Source of the DNA: Agromyces terreus
GTDB lineage: Bacteria; Actinomycetota; Actinomycetes; Actinomycetales; Microbacteriaceae
Length of the DNA stretch: 45,240 nt
Direction: 5' to 3'
Assembly (NCBI RefSeq): GCF_009749465.1
Contig: NZ_WBIS01000015.1
Span: 1 to 45,240, forward strand
The position numbers and the translations under genes are program-made. Positions 32,265 to 40,822 of this stretch are shown here, one piece after another. The notes below the pieces were generated by a model that did no database searches, was not told where the DNA came from, and saw only the letters and a list, made by a program, of their open reading frames with translations. The stretch's first letter is position 1. Every line of letters starts with the position of its first letter.

Positions 32265-33407
32265 ATGACCAACCGCGCGGATATGACCCTGACCTCGTCG
32301 GGCTTCTACGTCTCCCAAGAAGCCCCGATCGCGACGCCGAACCCGTTGCCGACGCCCACGTCGCCGGCCCCCGACATCCTGCGCTGCGCCTACATGGAGC
32401 TCGTCGTCACCGACCTCGCGGCGTCGCGCGAGTTCTACGTCGACGTGCTCGGCCTCTACGTCACCGAGGAGGACGACGAGACGATCTACCTGCGGTCGAC
32501 CGAGGAGTTCATCCACCACAACCTCGTGCTCCGCCTCGGCCCGGTCGCCGCGGTCGCCGCGTTCTCGTACCGCGTGCGAACCCCCGAAGACCTCGACCGC
32601 GCCGTCGCGTTCTACACCGAGATCGGATGCCGCGTCGAACGCCGCCCCGACGGCTTCACCAAGGGCATCGGCGACTCGGTGCGCGTCGAGGACCCGCTCG
32701 GCTTCCCGTACGAGTTCTTCCACCAGGTCGACCACGTCGAGCGGATGTCGTGGCGCTACGACCTGCACGTGCCCGGCGAGCTCGTGCGCCTCGACCACTT
32801 CAACCAGGTGACGCCCGACGTGCCCCGCGCCGTGAAGTACATGCAGGACCTGGGGTTCCGCGTCACAGAGGACATCCAAGATGAAGAGGGCACGGTCTAC
32901 GCCGCGTGGATGCGTCGCAAGCCCACCGTGCACGACACCGCCATGACCGGCGGCGACGGCCCCCGCATGCACCACGTGTGCTTCGCCACGCACGAGAAGC
33001 ACAACATCCTCGCGATCTGCGACAAGCTCGGCGCGCTGCGCCGCTCCGACGCGATCGAGCGCGGTCCCGGCCGCCACGGCGTCTCGAACGCGTTCTACCT
33101 CTACCTGCGCGACCCCGACGGGCACCGCGTCGAGGTGTACACGCAGGACTACTACACGGGCGACCCCGACAACCCCGTCGTCACTTGGGACGTGCACGAC
33201 AACCAGCGCCGCGACTGGTGGGGCAACCCGGTCGTGCCCTCCTGGTACACGGATGCCTCGCTCGTGCTCGACCTCGACGGCAACCCGCAGCCCGTGGTCG
33301 ACCGCACCGACGACTCCGAGATGGAGGTCACGATCGGCGCCGACGGCTTCTCGTACACCCGTAAGGGCGACGAGGAGCAGGGCTTCAAGCTCGGCAACAC
33401 GCTGTAG
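32265..33407 (+). CDS. hpaD: 3,4-dihydroxyphenylacetate 2,3-dioxygenase (extradiol, VOC type)
   Basis: 380 residues. It cleaves homoprotocatechuate next to the hydroxyls with O2. The metal ligands can be placed by spacing: His178 (RLDHFN), His237 (MHHVCF) and Glu290 (HRVEVY) are 59 and 53 apart, exactly as His155/His214/Glu267 in the Brevibacterium fuscum enzyme. Second-sphere Asn180, His223 and Tyr280 also fall in register. Homologues use Fe(II) or Mn(II), which sequence alone does not settle. AAGGA precedes the ATG. Downstream come two palindromic elements. Confidence 0.95.
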   Translation: MTNRADMTLTSSGFYVSQEAPIATPNPLPTPTSPAPDILRCAYMELVVTDLAASREFYVDVLGLYVTEEDDETIYLRSTEEFIHHNLVLRLGPVAAVAAFSYRVRTPEDLDRAVAFYTEIGCRVERRPDGFTKGIGDSVRVEDPLGFPYEFFHQVDHVERMSWRYDLHVPGELVRLDHFNQVTPDVPRAVKYMQDLGFRVTEDIQDEEGTVYAAWMRRKPTVHDTAMTGGDGPRMHHVCFATHEKHNILAICDKLGALRRSDAIERGPGRHGVSNAFYLYLRDPDGHRVEVYTQDYYTGDPDNPVVTWDVHDNQRRDWWGNPVVPSWYTDASLVLDLDGNPQPVVDRTDDSEMEVTIGADGFSYTRKGDEEQGFKLGNTL

Positions 33408-33427
33408 CGACGCTGCCCTCTGCCCTC

Positions 33428-33507
33428 TGCCGGATTCGGCGTTTTGGCGACACGCCGCGCCGAAACCTCTCACGTTCGGCGTGTCCCACAGATCTCCGAA
33501 TCCGGTA
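33428..33507. repeat. 80-bp palindromic element, copy 1 (after DUF559-like gene B)
   Basis: Ends TGCCGGATTCGG and CCGAATCCGGTA; inner GTTTTGGCGACACGCC and GGCGTGTC. It lies between hpaD and the minus-strand gene. Confidence 0.85.
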
Positions 33508-33532
33508 GCGGTTCCGACGCTGCCGACGGGCC

Positions 33533-33615
33533 TGCCGGATTCGGAGAATCGGTGACACGCCGTCACCGGCGCGCACCACACCGGTGTGTCGCCAAGAACG
33601 CCGAATCCGGTGGCA
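33533..33615. repeat. 83-bp palindromic element, copy 2 (after DUF559-like gene B)
   Basis: Ends TGCCGGATTCGG and CCGAATCCGGTGGCA; inner GGTGACACGCC and GGTGTGTCGCC. It ends 33 bp from the stop codon of the minus-strand gene and follows copy 1 by 25 bp. Confidence 0.85.
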
Positions 33616-33648
33616 GGCGCACACGGCACCGACGGCGCCGCGCACAGG

Positions 33649-34542
33649 TCACGCGCGGTGCTGGCCGCGCCGCATGACGAGGTGAATCGTGCTGAGCACG
33701 CTCGGCCAGTCCGCGACGATCTGCCGATGGCTGAAGTCGAGCACGAGATACCCGCAGGCCCGAAGAAACGCCTTGCGCTCCCGATCGCGCTCGAAACTCT
33801 GCTCGTCTCCGTGCGCCGAGTAGCCCTCGCACTCGACGACGAGACGTTCGCCGATCAGGAGATCGGCGAAGTACCCGCCTGGCAATGCCGCCTGCGGCTT
33901 CGCCGCGATACCCGCCTGTCGGAGGCGCTCCCGCGCGATCGTCTCCCCGACAGCCTGACTCAGGGTGCTCGAGCGGCTCGCGATCGCGAATCCCCGCCGG
34001 CTGAGGCGACCCAGCATCGCGTCGAACGACGCGTCGTCGAGCCTCGGAGGCACCTCGGACCATGGCAGCGACTCGCGCGCCGAATCGATGACGCACAGCG
34101 CCGCGACGGGCGGCAAGCAGTCGATCACCTGCTCGAGCACCGTTGCGATCGGCGGCAGCGCATCGCCCGCCGGACCGCGTTCGTCCCAATGGAGTGCGAT
34201 CGAAGCGGCGAGGCTGGGACGAATCCGTCCGCGTCCGTCGCTCGCCCGGCGGAACCGCGAATCGTGCGCCCCGACGGAGACGTGCAGCGCCGACGGGGGA
34301 TCGAGCACGCGAAGCCCGTGCGCCGTGGCAGCGCTCACGCAGGCGATGCGGCCTCCGACGCGAACCGCCCGCTTGATCCTCTCGTCGAGGGCCGGATCGA
34401 CGAAGTGTCCGATCCGAGCACGTTCGACGCTGCCGGATGCCACGGATGCGGCGATGCTCTTCGGCGAGTGGCCGACCTCTCGGAGGTCCCGGGTTCGGCA
34501 GGTGCCTCCGAGTCTCCTGATGACGTCGATCGCCGGTTCCAT
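33649..34542 (-). CDS. DUF559/Vsr-like nuclease-fold protein (copy B)
   Basis: 297 residues. N-terminal winged-helix-like part (IDVIRRLGGTCRTRDLREVG); middle part with RIACVSAATAHGLRVL and LHVSVGAHDS, alignable to copy A. The C-terminus (~200-290) is a clear Vsr/DUF559 domain: GETIARERLRQAGI, YFADLLIGERLVVECEGYSAHG, FERDRERKAFLRACGYLVL and DFSHRQI. Candidate active residues are the Asp of FADLLI and the Glu of VECEG. The ATG has CATGCT six bases before it and no ribosome site. Palindromes of a different family flank it. The domain could nick DNA, as Vsr does, but no activity is shown for this group. Confidence 0.85.
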   Translation of the reverse strand: MEPAIDVIRRLGGTCRTRDLREVGHSPKSIAASVASGSVERARIGHFVDPALDERIKRAVRVGGRIACVSAATAHGLRVLDPPSALHVSVGAHDSRFRRASDGRGRIRPSLAASIALHWDERGPAGDALPPIATVLEQVIDCLPPVAALCVIDSARESLPWSEVPPRLDDASFDAMLGRLSRRGFAIASRSSTLSQAVGETIARERLRQAGIAAKPQAALPGGYFADLLIGERLVVECEGYSAHGDEQSFERDRERKAFLRACGYLVLDFSHRQIVADWPSVLSTIHLVMRRGQHRA

Positions 34543-34651
34543 GCCACGAGCATGCGATCAGCGCACGGGTCGATCTCGCGACATCCGCCGCACGGAGTCT
34601 CTGCCAGACCGCGGCGCACCTGTGGAGGAGTACTCGGCGGGCAACCCACGC

Positions 34652-34732
34652 TGCCGGATTCGGCAGTTTTGGCGACACGCCATCGCTCGAGGCCGCGGCA
34701 CACGGGGTGTCGCCAAAACTCCGAATCCGGCA
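34652..34732. repeat. 81-bp palindromic element, copy 3 (before DUF559-like gene B)
   Basis: Ends TGCCGGATTCGG and CCGAATCCGGCA; inner GTTTTGGCGACACGCC and GGGTGTCGCCAAAAC. The best-matched arms of the family, 109 bp upstream of the gene B start and just beyond the alpha/beta hydrolase stop. Confidence 0.88.
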
Positions 34733-34747
34733 GAAGCGAGGAGCAGG

Positions 34748-35542
34748 TCAGGGAGAGGCGAGGAACGCGATCGCGGCGTCCTTGAAGGCGCGGGCGGTGA
34801 GGGTCGACACGTGGTCGCGTCGGGGGATCGCGACCAGCTCGCTGCCCCACGCCTCGGCGAGTCCGCCCGCACCGGCGGGCACCGGGTCGTCTTCGCCGAC
34901 GACGAAGAGCGAGCGGATGCCGCGCGGGAACTCGAGCGGCGCCCCGGCGAATCCCTCGACGACGCCGAGCAGCGCCTCGGCGTCGCCGCCGGCGGAGAGC
35001 GCGGGCTTCAGCACCTGGTCGACGAGCGGATGCCCCGTGGACTCGCCGCGGAGCAGGAGCCCGCGCACCTCGTCGAGGTCCCATGAGGCGAAGAGTTCGT
35101 TCGGACCGGCTCCGCCGATGACCACGCGGCGCAGGCGCTCGGGCGCGAGCAGCGCAGCGGCCGAGAGGATGCGGGTGCCCATCGAGTAGCCGATCGCATC
35201 GGCGCGATCGACGCCGGCGGTGTCGAGCACAGCGAGCAGGTCGGCGCCGAACACCTCGGGCGTGTATGAGGCCGCCGCGATCGGCTTGTCGCTCGCGCCG
35301 TGGCCGCGGAGGTCGAGCGTGATCACCGTGCGGCCGGCATCGGTCAGCGCCCGCACCCAGCCCGTGCGCTCCCACGTGGTCGCGGCGTCGGAGGCGAAGC
35401 CGTGCACGAGCAGCACCGGCGGGGATCCGGGGGCGCCCTCGGCGCCGTCACCGTCGCGCGGGGCCGTGACGCGGTAGCCGATGAGCTCGCCGTCCTCGGC
35501 CTCCGCGTAGAGCACCGCGTCGCGCGACGCCGCCGGGATCAC
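34748..35542 (-). CDS. Alpha/beta hydrolase
   Basis: 264 residues. Oxyanion strip VLLVHGFASDAATTW, DLRGHGASDKP, nucleophile Ser in IGYSMGTR, acid Asp in VVGEDDPVP and His near the end in RRDHVST complete the triad. Substrate unknown; an ester or C-C hydrolase role is possible. The GTG start overlaps the stop of the nicotinamidase gene (GTGA), so the two are translationally coupled. Confidence 0.85.
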   Translation of the reverse strand: MIPAASRDAVLYAEAEDGELIGYRVTAPRDGDGAEGAPGSPPVLLVHGFASDAATTWERTGWVRALTDAGRTVITLDLRGHGASDKPIAAASYTPEVFGADLLAVLDTAGVDRADAIGYSMGTRILSAAALLAPERLRRVVIGGAGPNELFASWDLDEVRGLLLRGESTGHPLVDQVLKPALSAGGDAEALLGVVEGFAGAPLEFPRGIRSLFVVGEDDPVPAGAGGLAEAWGSELVAIPRRDHVSTLTARAFKDAAIAFLASP

Positions 35543-36189
35543 GACGGCGACCCCGCGGCATCCGCCCCCGCGGCATCCGCCGACCCCGCGGCATCCGACC
35601 GCCCCGCGGCATCCGCCCCCGCGATCTCGGCGCCGGCATGCCCGAGCTCGGCGAGCGCCGCCTCGGAGGACGCGGCCGCGACCCCGGCCACGAGGCCCGT
35701 GAGCACGCGCACGTGCTGGCCGTGCTCGAGCGCGTCGAGGGCGCTGGCGCGCACGCAGTAGTCGGTGGCGATGCCGACGACGTCGACCTCGGTGATGCCA
35801 TGGCGCGTCAGCACCTCGCCGATCGTCGCGCCCGCATCGTCGGTGCCCTCGAAGATCGAGTACGCGGGCACCCCCTGGCCCTTGCGGATGTGCACGTCGA
35901 TCGCGGCGACGTCGAGGTCGGGGTGGTATTCGGCGCCGCTCGTGCCCGCCACGCAGTGCGGCGGCCACGTGTCGACGAAGTCGGGCGCGGCGTCGGTCGC
36001 GAAGTGGCCGCCGTTGTCGTTCTCGCCGGAGTGCCAGTCGCGGGATGCCACGACGAGCGCGTAGTCGTCGCGGTGCGCGGCGAGGTGCCGGGTGATGCCC
36101 GCGGCCACCGCCGCTCCCCCGTCGACGCCGAGCGCGCCGCCCTCGGTGAAGTCGTTCTGCACGTCGATGATGAACAGGGCCCGGGTCAT
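35539..36189 (-). CDS. pncA: Nicotinamidase/pyrazinamidase (isochorismatase family)
   Basis: 216 residues. It hydrolyses nicotinamide to nicotinate and ammonia for NAD salvage. Catalytic Asp in FIIDVQNDF, Lys in HIRKGQG and Cys in IATDYCVRAS; metal-type Asp/His in SRDWHSG and the later His. The last ~30 residues (AGADAAGRSDAAGSADAAG...) are not part of the fold and come from five CCCCGCGGCATCCGC-type repeats (35555-35625). Ribosome site GGGAGAG. Confidence 0.92.
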   Translation of the reverse strand: MTRALFIIDVQNDFTEGGALGVDGGAAVAAGITRHLAAHRDDYALVVASRDWHSGENDNGGHFATDAAPDFVDTWPPHCVAGTSGAEYHPDLDVAAIDVHIRKGQGVPAYSIFEGTDDAGATIGEVLTRHGITEVDVVGIATDYCVRASALDALEHGQHVRVLTGLVAGVAAASSEAALAELGHAGAEIAGADAAGRSDAAGSADAAGADAAGSPS

Positions 36190-36319
36190 GGCTCTCTCCC
36201 GCCGGTCGGGGCATCGGGCCGGGGCACGTGCGGATGCCGCAGCCGCCGGATGCCGCAGATGGGTCCCATTCTCCCAGCGACGCGTCGTCGCGGCATCCGC
36301 CCTCGCCGAATCGGGCGGG

Positions 36320-37888
36320 TCAGGCGTCGGAGAGGTCGTCGCCGCAGAGGTAGAAGCCCGTCGTGAGCGTGTCGATCGCCTGCTTGGCGTCATCGCTCAC
36401 GTCGCCCAGCGCGTAGATCGCGAACGTGAGGGTCGTGCCGTCCTGCGCGCGGATCACTCCGGAGAGCGTGTAGCCCGAGTTGATCCAGCCCGTCTTCGCC
36501 GACACCGCGCCCGATGCCACCGAGTTGTCGCCCGAGAACCGGTCGCTGTACGAGAGCGAGCCGCGCTCCCCCGACACGGGGAGTCCGTCCATGAGCACGC
36601 CGAGGTTGCCCTCACGGGCGTTGATCTTCACGAAGAGCTGCGTGAGGTACGACGGCGGCACCGCGTTGTCGTCGCTGAGGCCCGAGCCGTCGACGATCAC
36701 GATGCCCGTGGTGTCGATGCCGTAGTCGGCGAGCCCCTGCAGCACGCCCGCGTTGATCGCGTCGAACGTGTTGCCCGATCCGGTCTCGATCGCGACGAGA
36801 CGCGCGAGCATCTCGGCGACGGTGTTGTCGGAGACGACGAGCGCCTTGTCGACGAGTTGGGCGACCGTCGGCGAGCTCACGGCGCCGAGCTGCTGGGCGC
36901 CCGCGGGCGCGGTGCCGCGTTCGATCGTCGCGATGCCGCCGAGCTCGTCGGCGAACGCCTGACCGGCCCTGCTGATGGGATCGCCGCTGCGCCAGGACGT
37001 GTTCGCGTACGGGTCGTCGCGATCGCCGTCGACCTGCAGCGCCGTGATGTTCGACATGTAGCCGTCGTCGCGTTCGATCGTCTCCCAGCTGGACTGGTAC
37101 TCGTCGCCGCCGAAGTAGCTGGAATCGAGGATCAGCTTCGTCAGCGGCGGGTTCGAGGGGTCGGCCGCCCACGCGGCCTGCACCTGCGCGGCGAGGTCGT
37201 CGAGGTGCGCGGCTCCCGGGTACACGGTCTCGTTGCCGCTCGCCGTGCGCGAGAGGGTCACGTCGCCGCCGCCGACGAGCACCGCCGAACCCGGCTCGGC
37301 GCCCTTCACGACGGTGGTCGTCGCCCGGTAGTCGGGGCCCAGCACGTTCAGCGCGGCGGCCGAGGTCAGCACCTTCATGACGCTCGCGGTGCGCGACGGC
37401 GTGCTGCCGCCGCGGTCGAAGAGCACCTCGCCGGTGGACGCGTTCACGACCTGCGCCTGCAGGTTCGCCAGGCGCGGGTCGGCGGCGCGATCGGCCACCG
37501 AGCAGGTGCGGACCTTCGTGTCGATCACGGCCGGCGCGACGGCGACCGCCGGGGACGGGCGCGCCGGGTCGGGCGTCGGCATGGGCGTCTCGGAGACCAT
37601 CGCGACGGGAGCGGCCTCTTGCGGGGCCACGGCGGTGCCCGCGAACACGGCGCCGACGCCGAGCATCGCGAACGCCGCGACGCCCGCGGTGATCGTCAGT
37701 GCCCGACGGTGCCGGCGCAGGAACGACGGTGCGGATGCCGCGGGGCCGTCTAATCCGGAGGCGGCTTCGGGTTCAGCGGGCGCGTCGACCGCATCGGGTA
37801 CCGCGGGCGCGTGGGCCGGGTCGGGCGACGCGTCGGCGTCGACGGGTCGGGGATCGGGCTCGCCCGTGGCATCCGTCTCGTCGGTCAT
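36320..37888 (-). CDS. dacB: D-alanyl-D-alanine carboxypeptidase/endopeptidase, PBP4 type
   Basis: 522 residues. Acidic Pro/Ala cytosolic N-terminus (~57), one membrane helix (~62-84, ALTITAGVAAFAMLGVGAVFA), then the periplasm-side enzyme. Penicillin-binding motifs: SVMK (Ser169-Lys172), SDN in LVVSDNTVAEM, and KTG in SAKTGWINSG. It removes terminal D-Ala from or cuts cross-links in peptidoglycan. Anchored rather than secreted. The transcript looks leaderless: TAGAAT (minus strand, 37900-37895) six bases before ATG. Gap 36190-36319 before pncA holds only GGATGCCGC repeats and a possible hairpin. Confidence 0.92.
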   Translation of the reverse strand: MTDETDATGEPDPRPVDADASPDPAHAPAVPDAVDAPAEPEAASGLDGPAASAPSFLRRHRRALTITAGVAAFAMLGVGAVFAGTAVAPQEAAPVAMVSETPMPTPDPARPSPAVAVAPAVIDTKVRTCSVADRAADPRLANLQAQVVNASTGEVLFDRGGSTPSRTASVMKVLTSAAALNVLGPDYRATTTVVKGAEPGSAVLVGGGDVTLSRTASGNETVYPGAAHLDDLAAQVQAAWAADPSNPPLTKLILDSSYFGGDEYQSSWETIERDDGYMSNITALQVDGDRDDPYANTSWRSGDPISRAGQAFADELGGIATIERGTAPAGAQQLGAVSSPTVAQLVDKALVVSDNTVAEMLARLVAIETGSGNTFDAINAGVLQGLADYGIDTTGIVIVDGSGLSDDNAVPPSYLTQLFVKINAREGNLGVLMDGLPVSGERGSLSYSDRFSGDNSVASGAVSAKTGWINSGYTLSGVIRAQDGTTLTFAIYALGDVSDDAKQAIDTLTTGFYLCGDDLSDA

Positions 37889-37967
37889 CCGGGGATTCTA
37901 CGGGCCGCACCGGAGCGAACCCTGATCACGGGCCGAAAATCCCCTGCATGCGGCGTCGGCCGGCCGC

Positions 37968-38951
37968 TCACTCGCCGGGGTAGCGCAGCCCGATCTGCTC
38001 GCGGATCGTGTCGAGGGTGCCCATGATCGCGACCGATTCGTCGATCGTGAGCAGGTCGCCCGCGAGGGTGCCCGCCGCCACGTGTCGCTCGACCGCCTCG
38101 GCCTGGAAGTGCATGCCGCGCCCCACGACCTCGGACTCGTACGTCTCGAGCACGGTGCCGTCGTGGGCGATGACGCGGAAGGAGGTGGGCGAGTACCAGA
38201 CGGCGTCGATCTCGATGCGGGCCTCGGTGCCGAGCACGGTCGCGACGTTGGGGCCCTTGAGGTCGCTCGCCGAGACCGTGGTCGCGATGCGCCCGCCGTC
38301 GTAGCCGAGAACGACGGCGACCTGCGCGTCGGCACCGGTCGTCTTGTAGGTGGCCGTGCTCTGCACCGTCGTCGGCGGCCCGAAGAGATCCCACGCGAAC
38401 GAGATCGGGTAGATGCCGAGGTCGAGCAGCGCGCCGCCGCCGAGCTCGAGCGCGTTGATGCGGTGCGCCGGGTCGTCGGGCAGCTTCTGCGTGTGGTCGG
38501 CGATGAGCGAGCGCACGTCGCCCAGCGTGCCGGCCTCGATGATCTCGCGGATGCGCGCCATGTGCGGCAGGTACCTGGTCCACATGGCCTCGAGCACGAG
38601 CAGGCCCTCGGATGCCGCGAGCTCGGCGATCTCGCGAGCCTCGCGCGCGTTGACGGTGAACGACTTCTCGACGAGCACGTGCTTGCCGGCCTCGAGCGCG
38701 AGGCGCGCATTGGCCGCGTGCATCGGATGCGGGGTGCCGACGTAGATGACGTCGACCTCGGGGTCGGCGACGAGCGCCTCGTAGCTCGCGTGCGCGTTCG
38801 GGATGCCGAACTCGGCGGCGAACGCGTCGGCGGCCTCCTGCGAGCGTGAACCGACGGCGCGCACGTCGAACCCGTTCGCCTTCAGGTCGCTCGTGAACAG
38901 GTGGGAGATCCAGCCGGTGGCGAGGATGCCCCAGCGCAGTCGTTCGGTCAT
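37968..38951 (-). CDS. Gfo/Idh/MocA-family oxidoreductase
   Basis: 327 residues. N-terminal Rossmann domain (LRWGILATGWISHLF, VRAVGSRSQEAADAFAAEFG, DVIYVGTPHPMHAANARLAL), the EK motif in HVLVEKSFTVN, then the substrate domain with GGGALLDLGIYPISFA. NAD(P)-dependent oxidation of a sugar or polyol is expected. It follows the remains of a sugar-uptake gene in the same direction. Leaderless layout: TAGGCT (38963-38958) then six bases and ATG. Confidence 0.88.
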   Translation of the reverse strand: MTERLRWGILATGWISHLFTSDLKANGFDVRAVGSRSQEAADAFAAEFGIPNAHASYEALVADPEVDVIYVGTPHPMHAANARLALEAGKHVLVEKSFTVNAREAREIAELAASEGLLVLEAMWTRYLPHMARIREIIEAGTLGDVRSLIADHTQKLPDDPAHRINALELGGGALLDLGIYPISFAWDLFGPPTTVQSTATYKTTGADAQVAVVLGYDGGRIATTVSASDLKGPNVATVLGTEARIEIDAVWYSPTSFRVIAHDGTVLETYESEVVGRGMHFQAEAVERHVAAGTLAGDLLTIDESVAIMGTLDTIREQIGLRYPGE

Positions 38952-39014
38952 TCGTCCAGCCTAGCGACGCGCGCCGACGGCGGAACGGTCGGATCCGCGG
39001 CCGGAGCGCGGAAC

Positions 39015-39042
39015 GGCCCCCGCTCCGTTCGGAGCGGGGGCC
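39015..39042 (-). terminator. Strong terminator hairpin after the sugar-binding fragment
   Basis: 12-bp perfect stem GGCCCCCGCTCC/GGAGCGGGGGCC around a four-base loop. It is the original end of the decayed gene. Confidence 0.8.
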
Positions 39043-39045
39043 CCG

Positions 39046-39429
39046 GTGCCGTGCGTCGTCGGACGAGTTCGACGAGTTCACGATGTCGACGACGTTCGGG
39101 TTGTCGGCGTGCGCCTCGGCCGCGTTCACCTTCGTCACGATGACCGGCTCGAGCAGGTACGCCGGAACGACCTCCACGCCGTTGTCGTACTGCTCGGTGT
39201 CGTTGACCTCGGCCTCGTCGCCGGCCTGGAGCTGCTGGACCATCTCGATCGTCTGCTCGACCAGGAGGGTCGTGTCCTTGTTGATGGTGGAGTACTGCTC
39301 GCCGGGCATGATCGACTCGACCGACTCGACCTCGGAGTCCTGACCGGTGACCGTGATCTTCGAGATGTCCTTGCCGGCCTGCTTGGCCGACGTGATGATC
39401 GCGCGGGCGAGGTTGTCGTCGGGCGGATT
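39046..39429 (-). pseudogene. 3' fragment of a ChvE/XylF-like sugar-binding protein gene
   Basis: About 120 codons match the C-terminal third of multiple-sugar/xylose binding proteins: ITVTGQDSEVESVESIMPGE, QYSTINKDTTLLVEQTI, AEVNDTEQYDNGVEVVPAY and LLEPVIVTKVNAAEA. The N-terminal two thirds are absent: upstream codons (…VCEPAVATLRSRSRK) match nothing, and the preceding DNA is promoter-like with the LacI operator. No in-frame stop occurs before the terminator. This looks like a deletion that joined a 5' leader to the 3' part of the gene. The ABC ATPase and permease genes expected with it are missing. Confidence 0.8.
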
Positions 39430-39485
39430 CTTTCGAGAGCGGGATCTCAGCGTTGCCACCGCAGGTTCGCACACGACGGACATGG

Positions 39486-39502
39486 ATGTCAACGTTGGAC
39501 AT
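39486..39502. promoter_or_regulatory. LacI-type operator, copy 1
   Basis: ATGTCAACGTTGGACAT. In reverse complement it equals the copy at 40695-40711 except for one base. It lies just upstream of the truncated sugar-binding gene. Confidence 0.7.
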
Positions 39503-39565
39503 CTCTGGGACCGCGGATGCCTCGGGGCATCGCCGGCGGGGCCCCGGACGGATAACGCCGACTGG

Positions 39566-40579
39566 TCAGTCAGCGCGCGGGCCGGGCGCGGGGATCTCGC
39601 CGGAGCCGCGTTTGACGAGCCGCGTCGGGATCTCGATGAGCCTGGTCGGGCCGGCGTGGTGCTCGATGCGCTCGATCGCCAAGCGCCCGGCCGCGCGGCC
39701 GAGTTCGATCGGGTCGTGCGCCACCACGGAGATGCCCAGCATCTCGGCGAGCTCGAAATCGTCGAACCCGATGAGCGCGATCTCCTCGGGCCGGGCTTTC
39801 AGTTCGCGGAGCGCGCCCATCGTCGCGCGGTTGTTGCCGGTGACGATGGCCGTCGGCGGATCGTCGGAGTCCAGGAGCGAGCGCACCTGGGACTCGGGCG
39901 AGATGGCCCGATCGTTGCCGAGCCGCTCCCACGACGACGAATCGGCGACGCCCGCCTCGGCGAGTGCCTGTCGATACCCCGCCAGCCGCTCGGTGAGCGT
40001 GTACATCTCGGAGGGATTGCTGATGAACCCGATGCGGCGGTGGCCGAGCGCGGTCAGCGAGCGCACTGCCTCGGCCATGCCGCTGCGATTGGCGAGCACG
40101 ACCGTGTCGGCGACGAGGTCGTTGGCCGGGCGGTCGACGGTGATGATCGGCGTGCCGAGGTGGCGCTCGCCCTCGAGGTAGGACTGGTCGCCGGCGATCG
40201 GGATCAGCACGAGGGCGCGCACCAGTTGACGGAGCAGCGCGTCGACGACGACCGGCTCGCTCTCGGGCGCATCGCCGGTGCTCGCGAGCAGCATCGTGAA
40301 GCCGTTCTTCGTGAGCTCCTGCTCGATGCCGGCGGCGACCTGGAAGTAGAACGGGTTGCGGATGTCGCCCATCACGAACGCGACCGTGGCGGTCTTGCCG
40401 CCCTGTCGGAGGTTTCGGGCCAGCGTGTTCGGGCGGAAATGCAACCGCTTCGCGGCCTCGAGGATGCGCTCGCGGGTCTCGGGAGACACGCTCGACGAGC
40501 CGCTGTAGACGCGCGAGACCGTCTTCGCGCTGACTCCGGCGAGCCTCGCGACATCGTGAAGGGTCGCTCTGGGTTGCAT
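39566..40579 (-). CDS. LacI-family transcriptional regulator
   Basis: 337 residues. N-terminal helix-turn-helix ATLHDVARLAGVSAKTVSRVYSG with hinge helix region TRERILEAAKRLHFRPNTLA, then a periplasmic-binding-protein-like effector domain (VAFVMGDIRNPFYFQVAAGI, GHRRIGFISNPSEMYTL, ALIGFDDFELAEML). ATG 40579 has GGAGAT before it; the longer open frame has no family match. It is divergent from the kinase gene, with a 17-bp operator between. Its effector is likely the sugar formerly imported by the decayed transporter. Confidence 0.92.
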   Translation of the reverse strand: MQPRATLHDVARLAGVSAKTVSRVYSGSSSVSPETRERILEAAKRLHFRPNTLARNLRQGGKTATVAFVMGDIRNPFYFQVAAGIEQELTKNGFTMLLASTGDAPESEPVVVDALLRQLVRALVLIPIAGDQSYLEGERHLGTPIITVDRPANDLVADTVVLANRSGMAEAVRSLTALGHRRIGFISNPSEMYTLTERLAGYRQALAEAGVADSSSWERLGNDRAISPESQVRSLLDSDDPPTAIVTGNNRATMGALRELKARPEEIALIGFDDFELAEMLGISVVAHDPIELGRAAGRLAIERIEHHAGPTRLIEIPTRLVKRGSGEIPAPGPRAD

Positions 40580-40694
40580 CGAGATCTCCGTGTCGGCGAT
40601 CGGGCCGACGAAGCCGACGGCGCTCGTGGGCTCGAGTGCTCGCCGACAGCCTCCCACAGAAGCCGTCATGTCGGGTAGCATGCGTGGATACCGA

Positions 40695-40711
40695 ATGTCC
40701 ATCGTTGACAT
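40695..40711. promoter_or_regulatory. LacI-type operator, copy 2
   Basis: ATGTCCATCGTTGACAT in the 243-bp divergent region between lacI and the kinase gene. Confidence 0.7.
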
Positions 40712-40822
40712 GCGGCTGGGCGTTCGTCACGAGCGGCGCTGCACAGGATCCGGGCTCCCGAGCAGGAGGCCCGGTGTCGACCGTCGCCGGAGTGCGCTCG
40801 GATGACGAGCGGGAGGAAGTTC

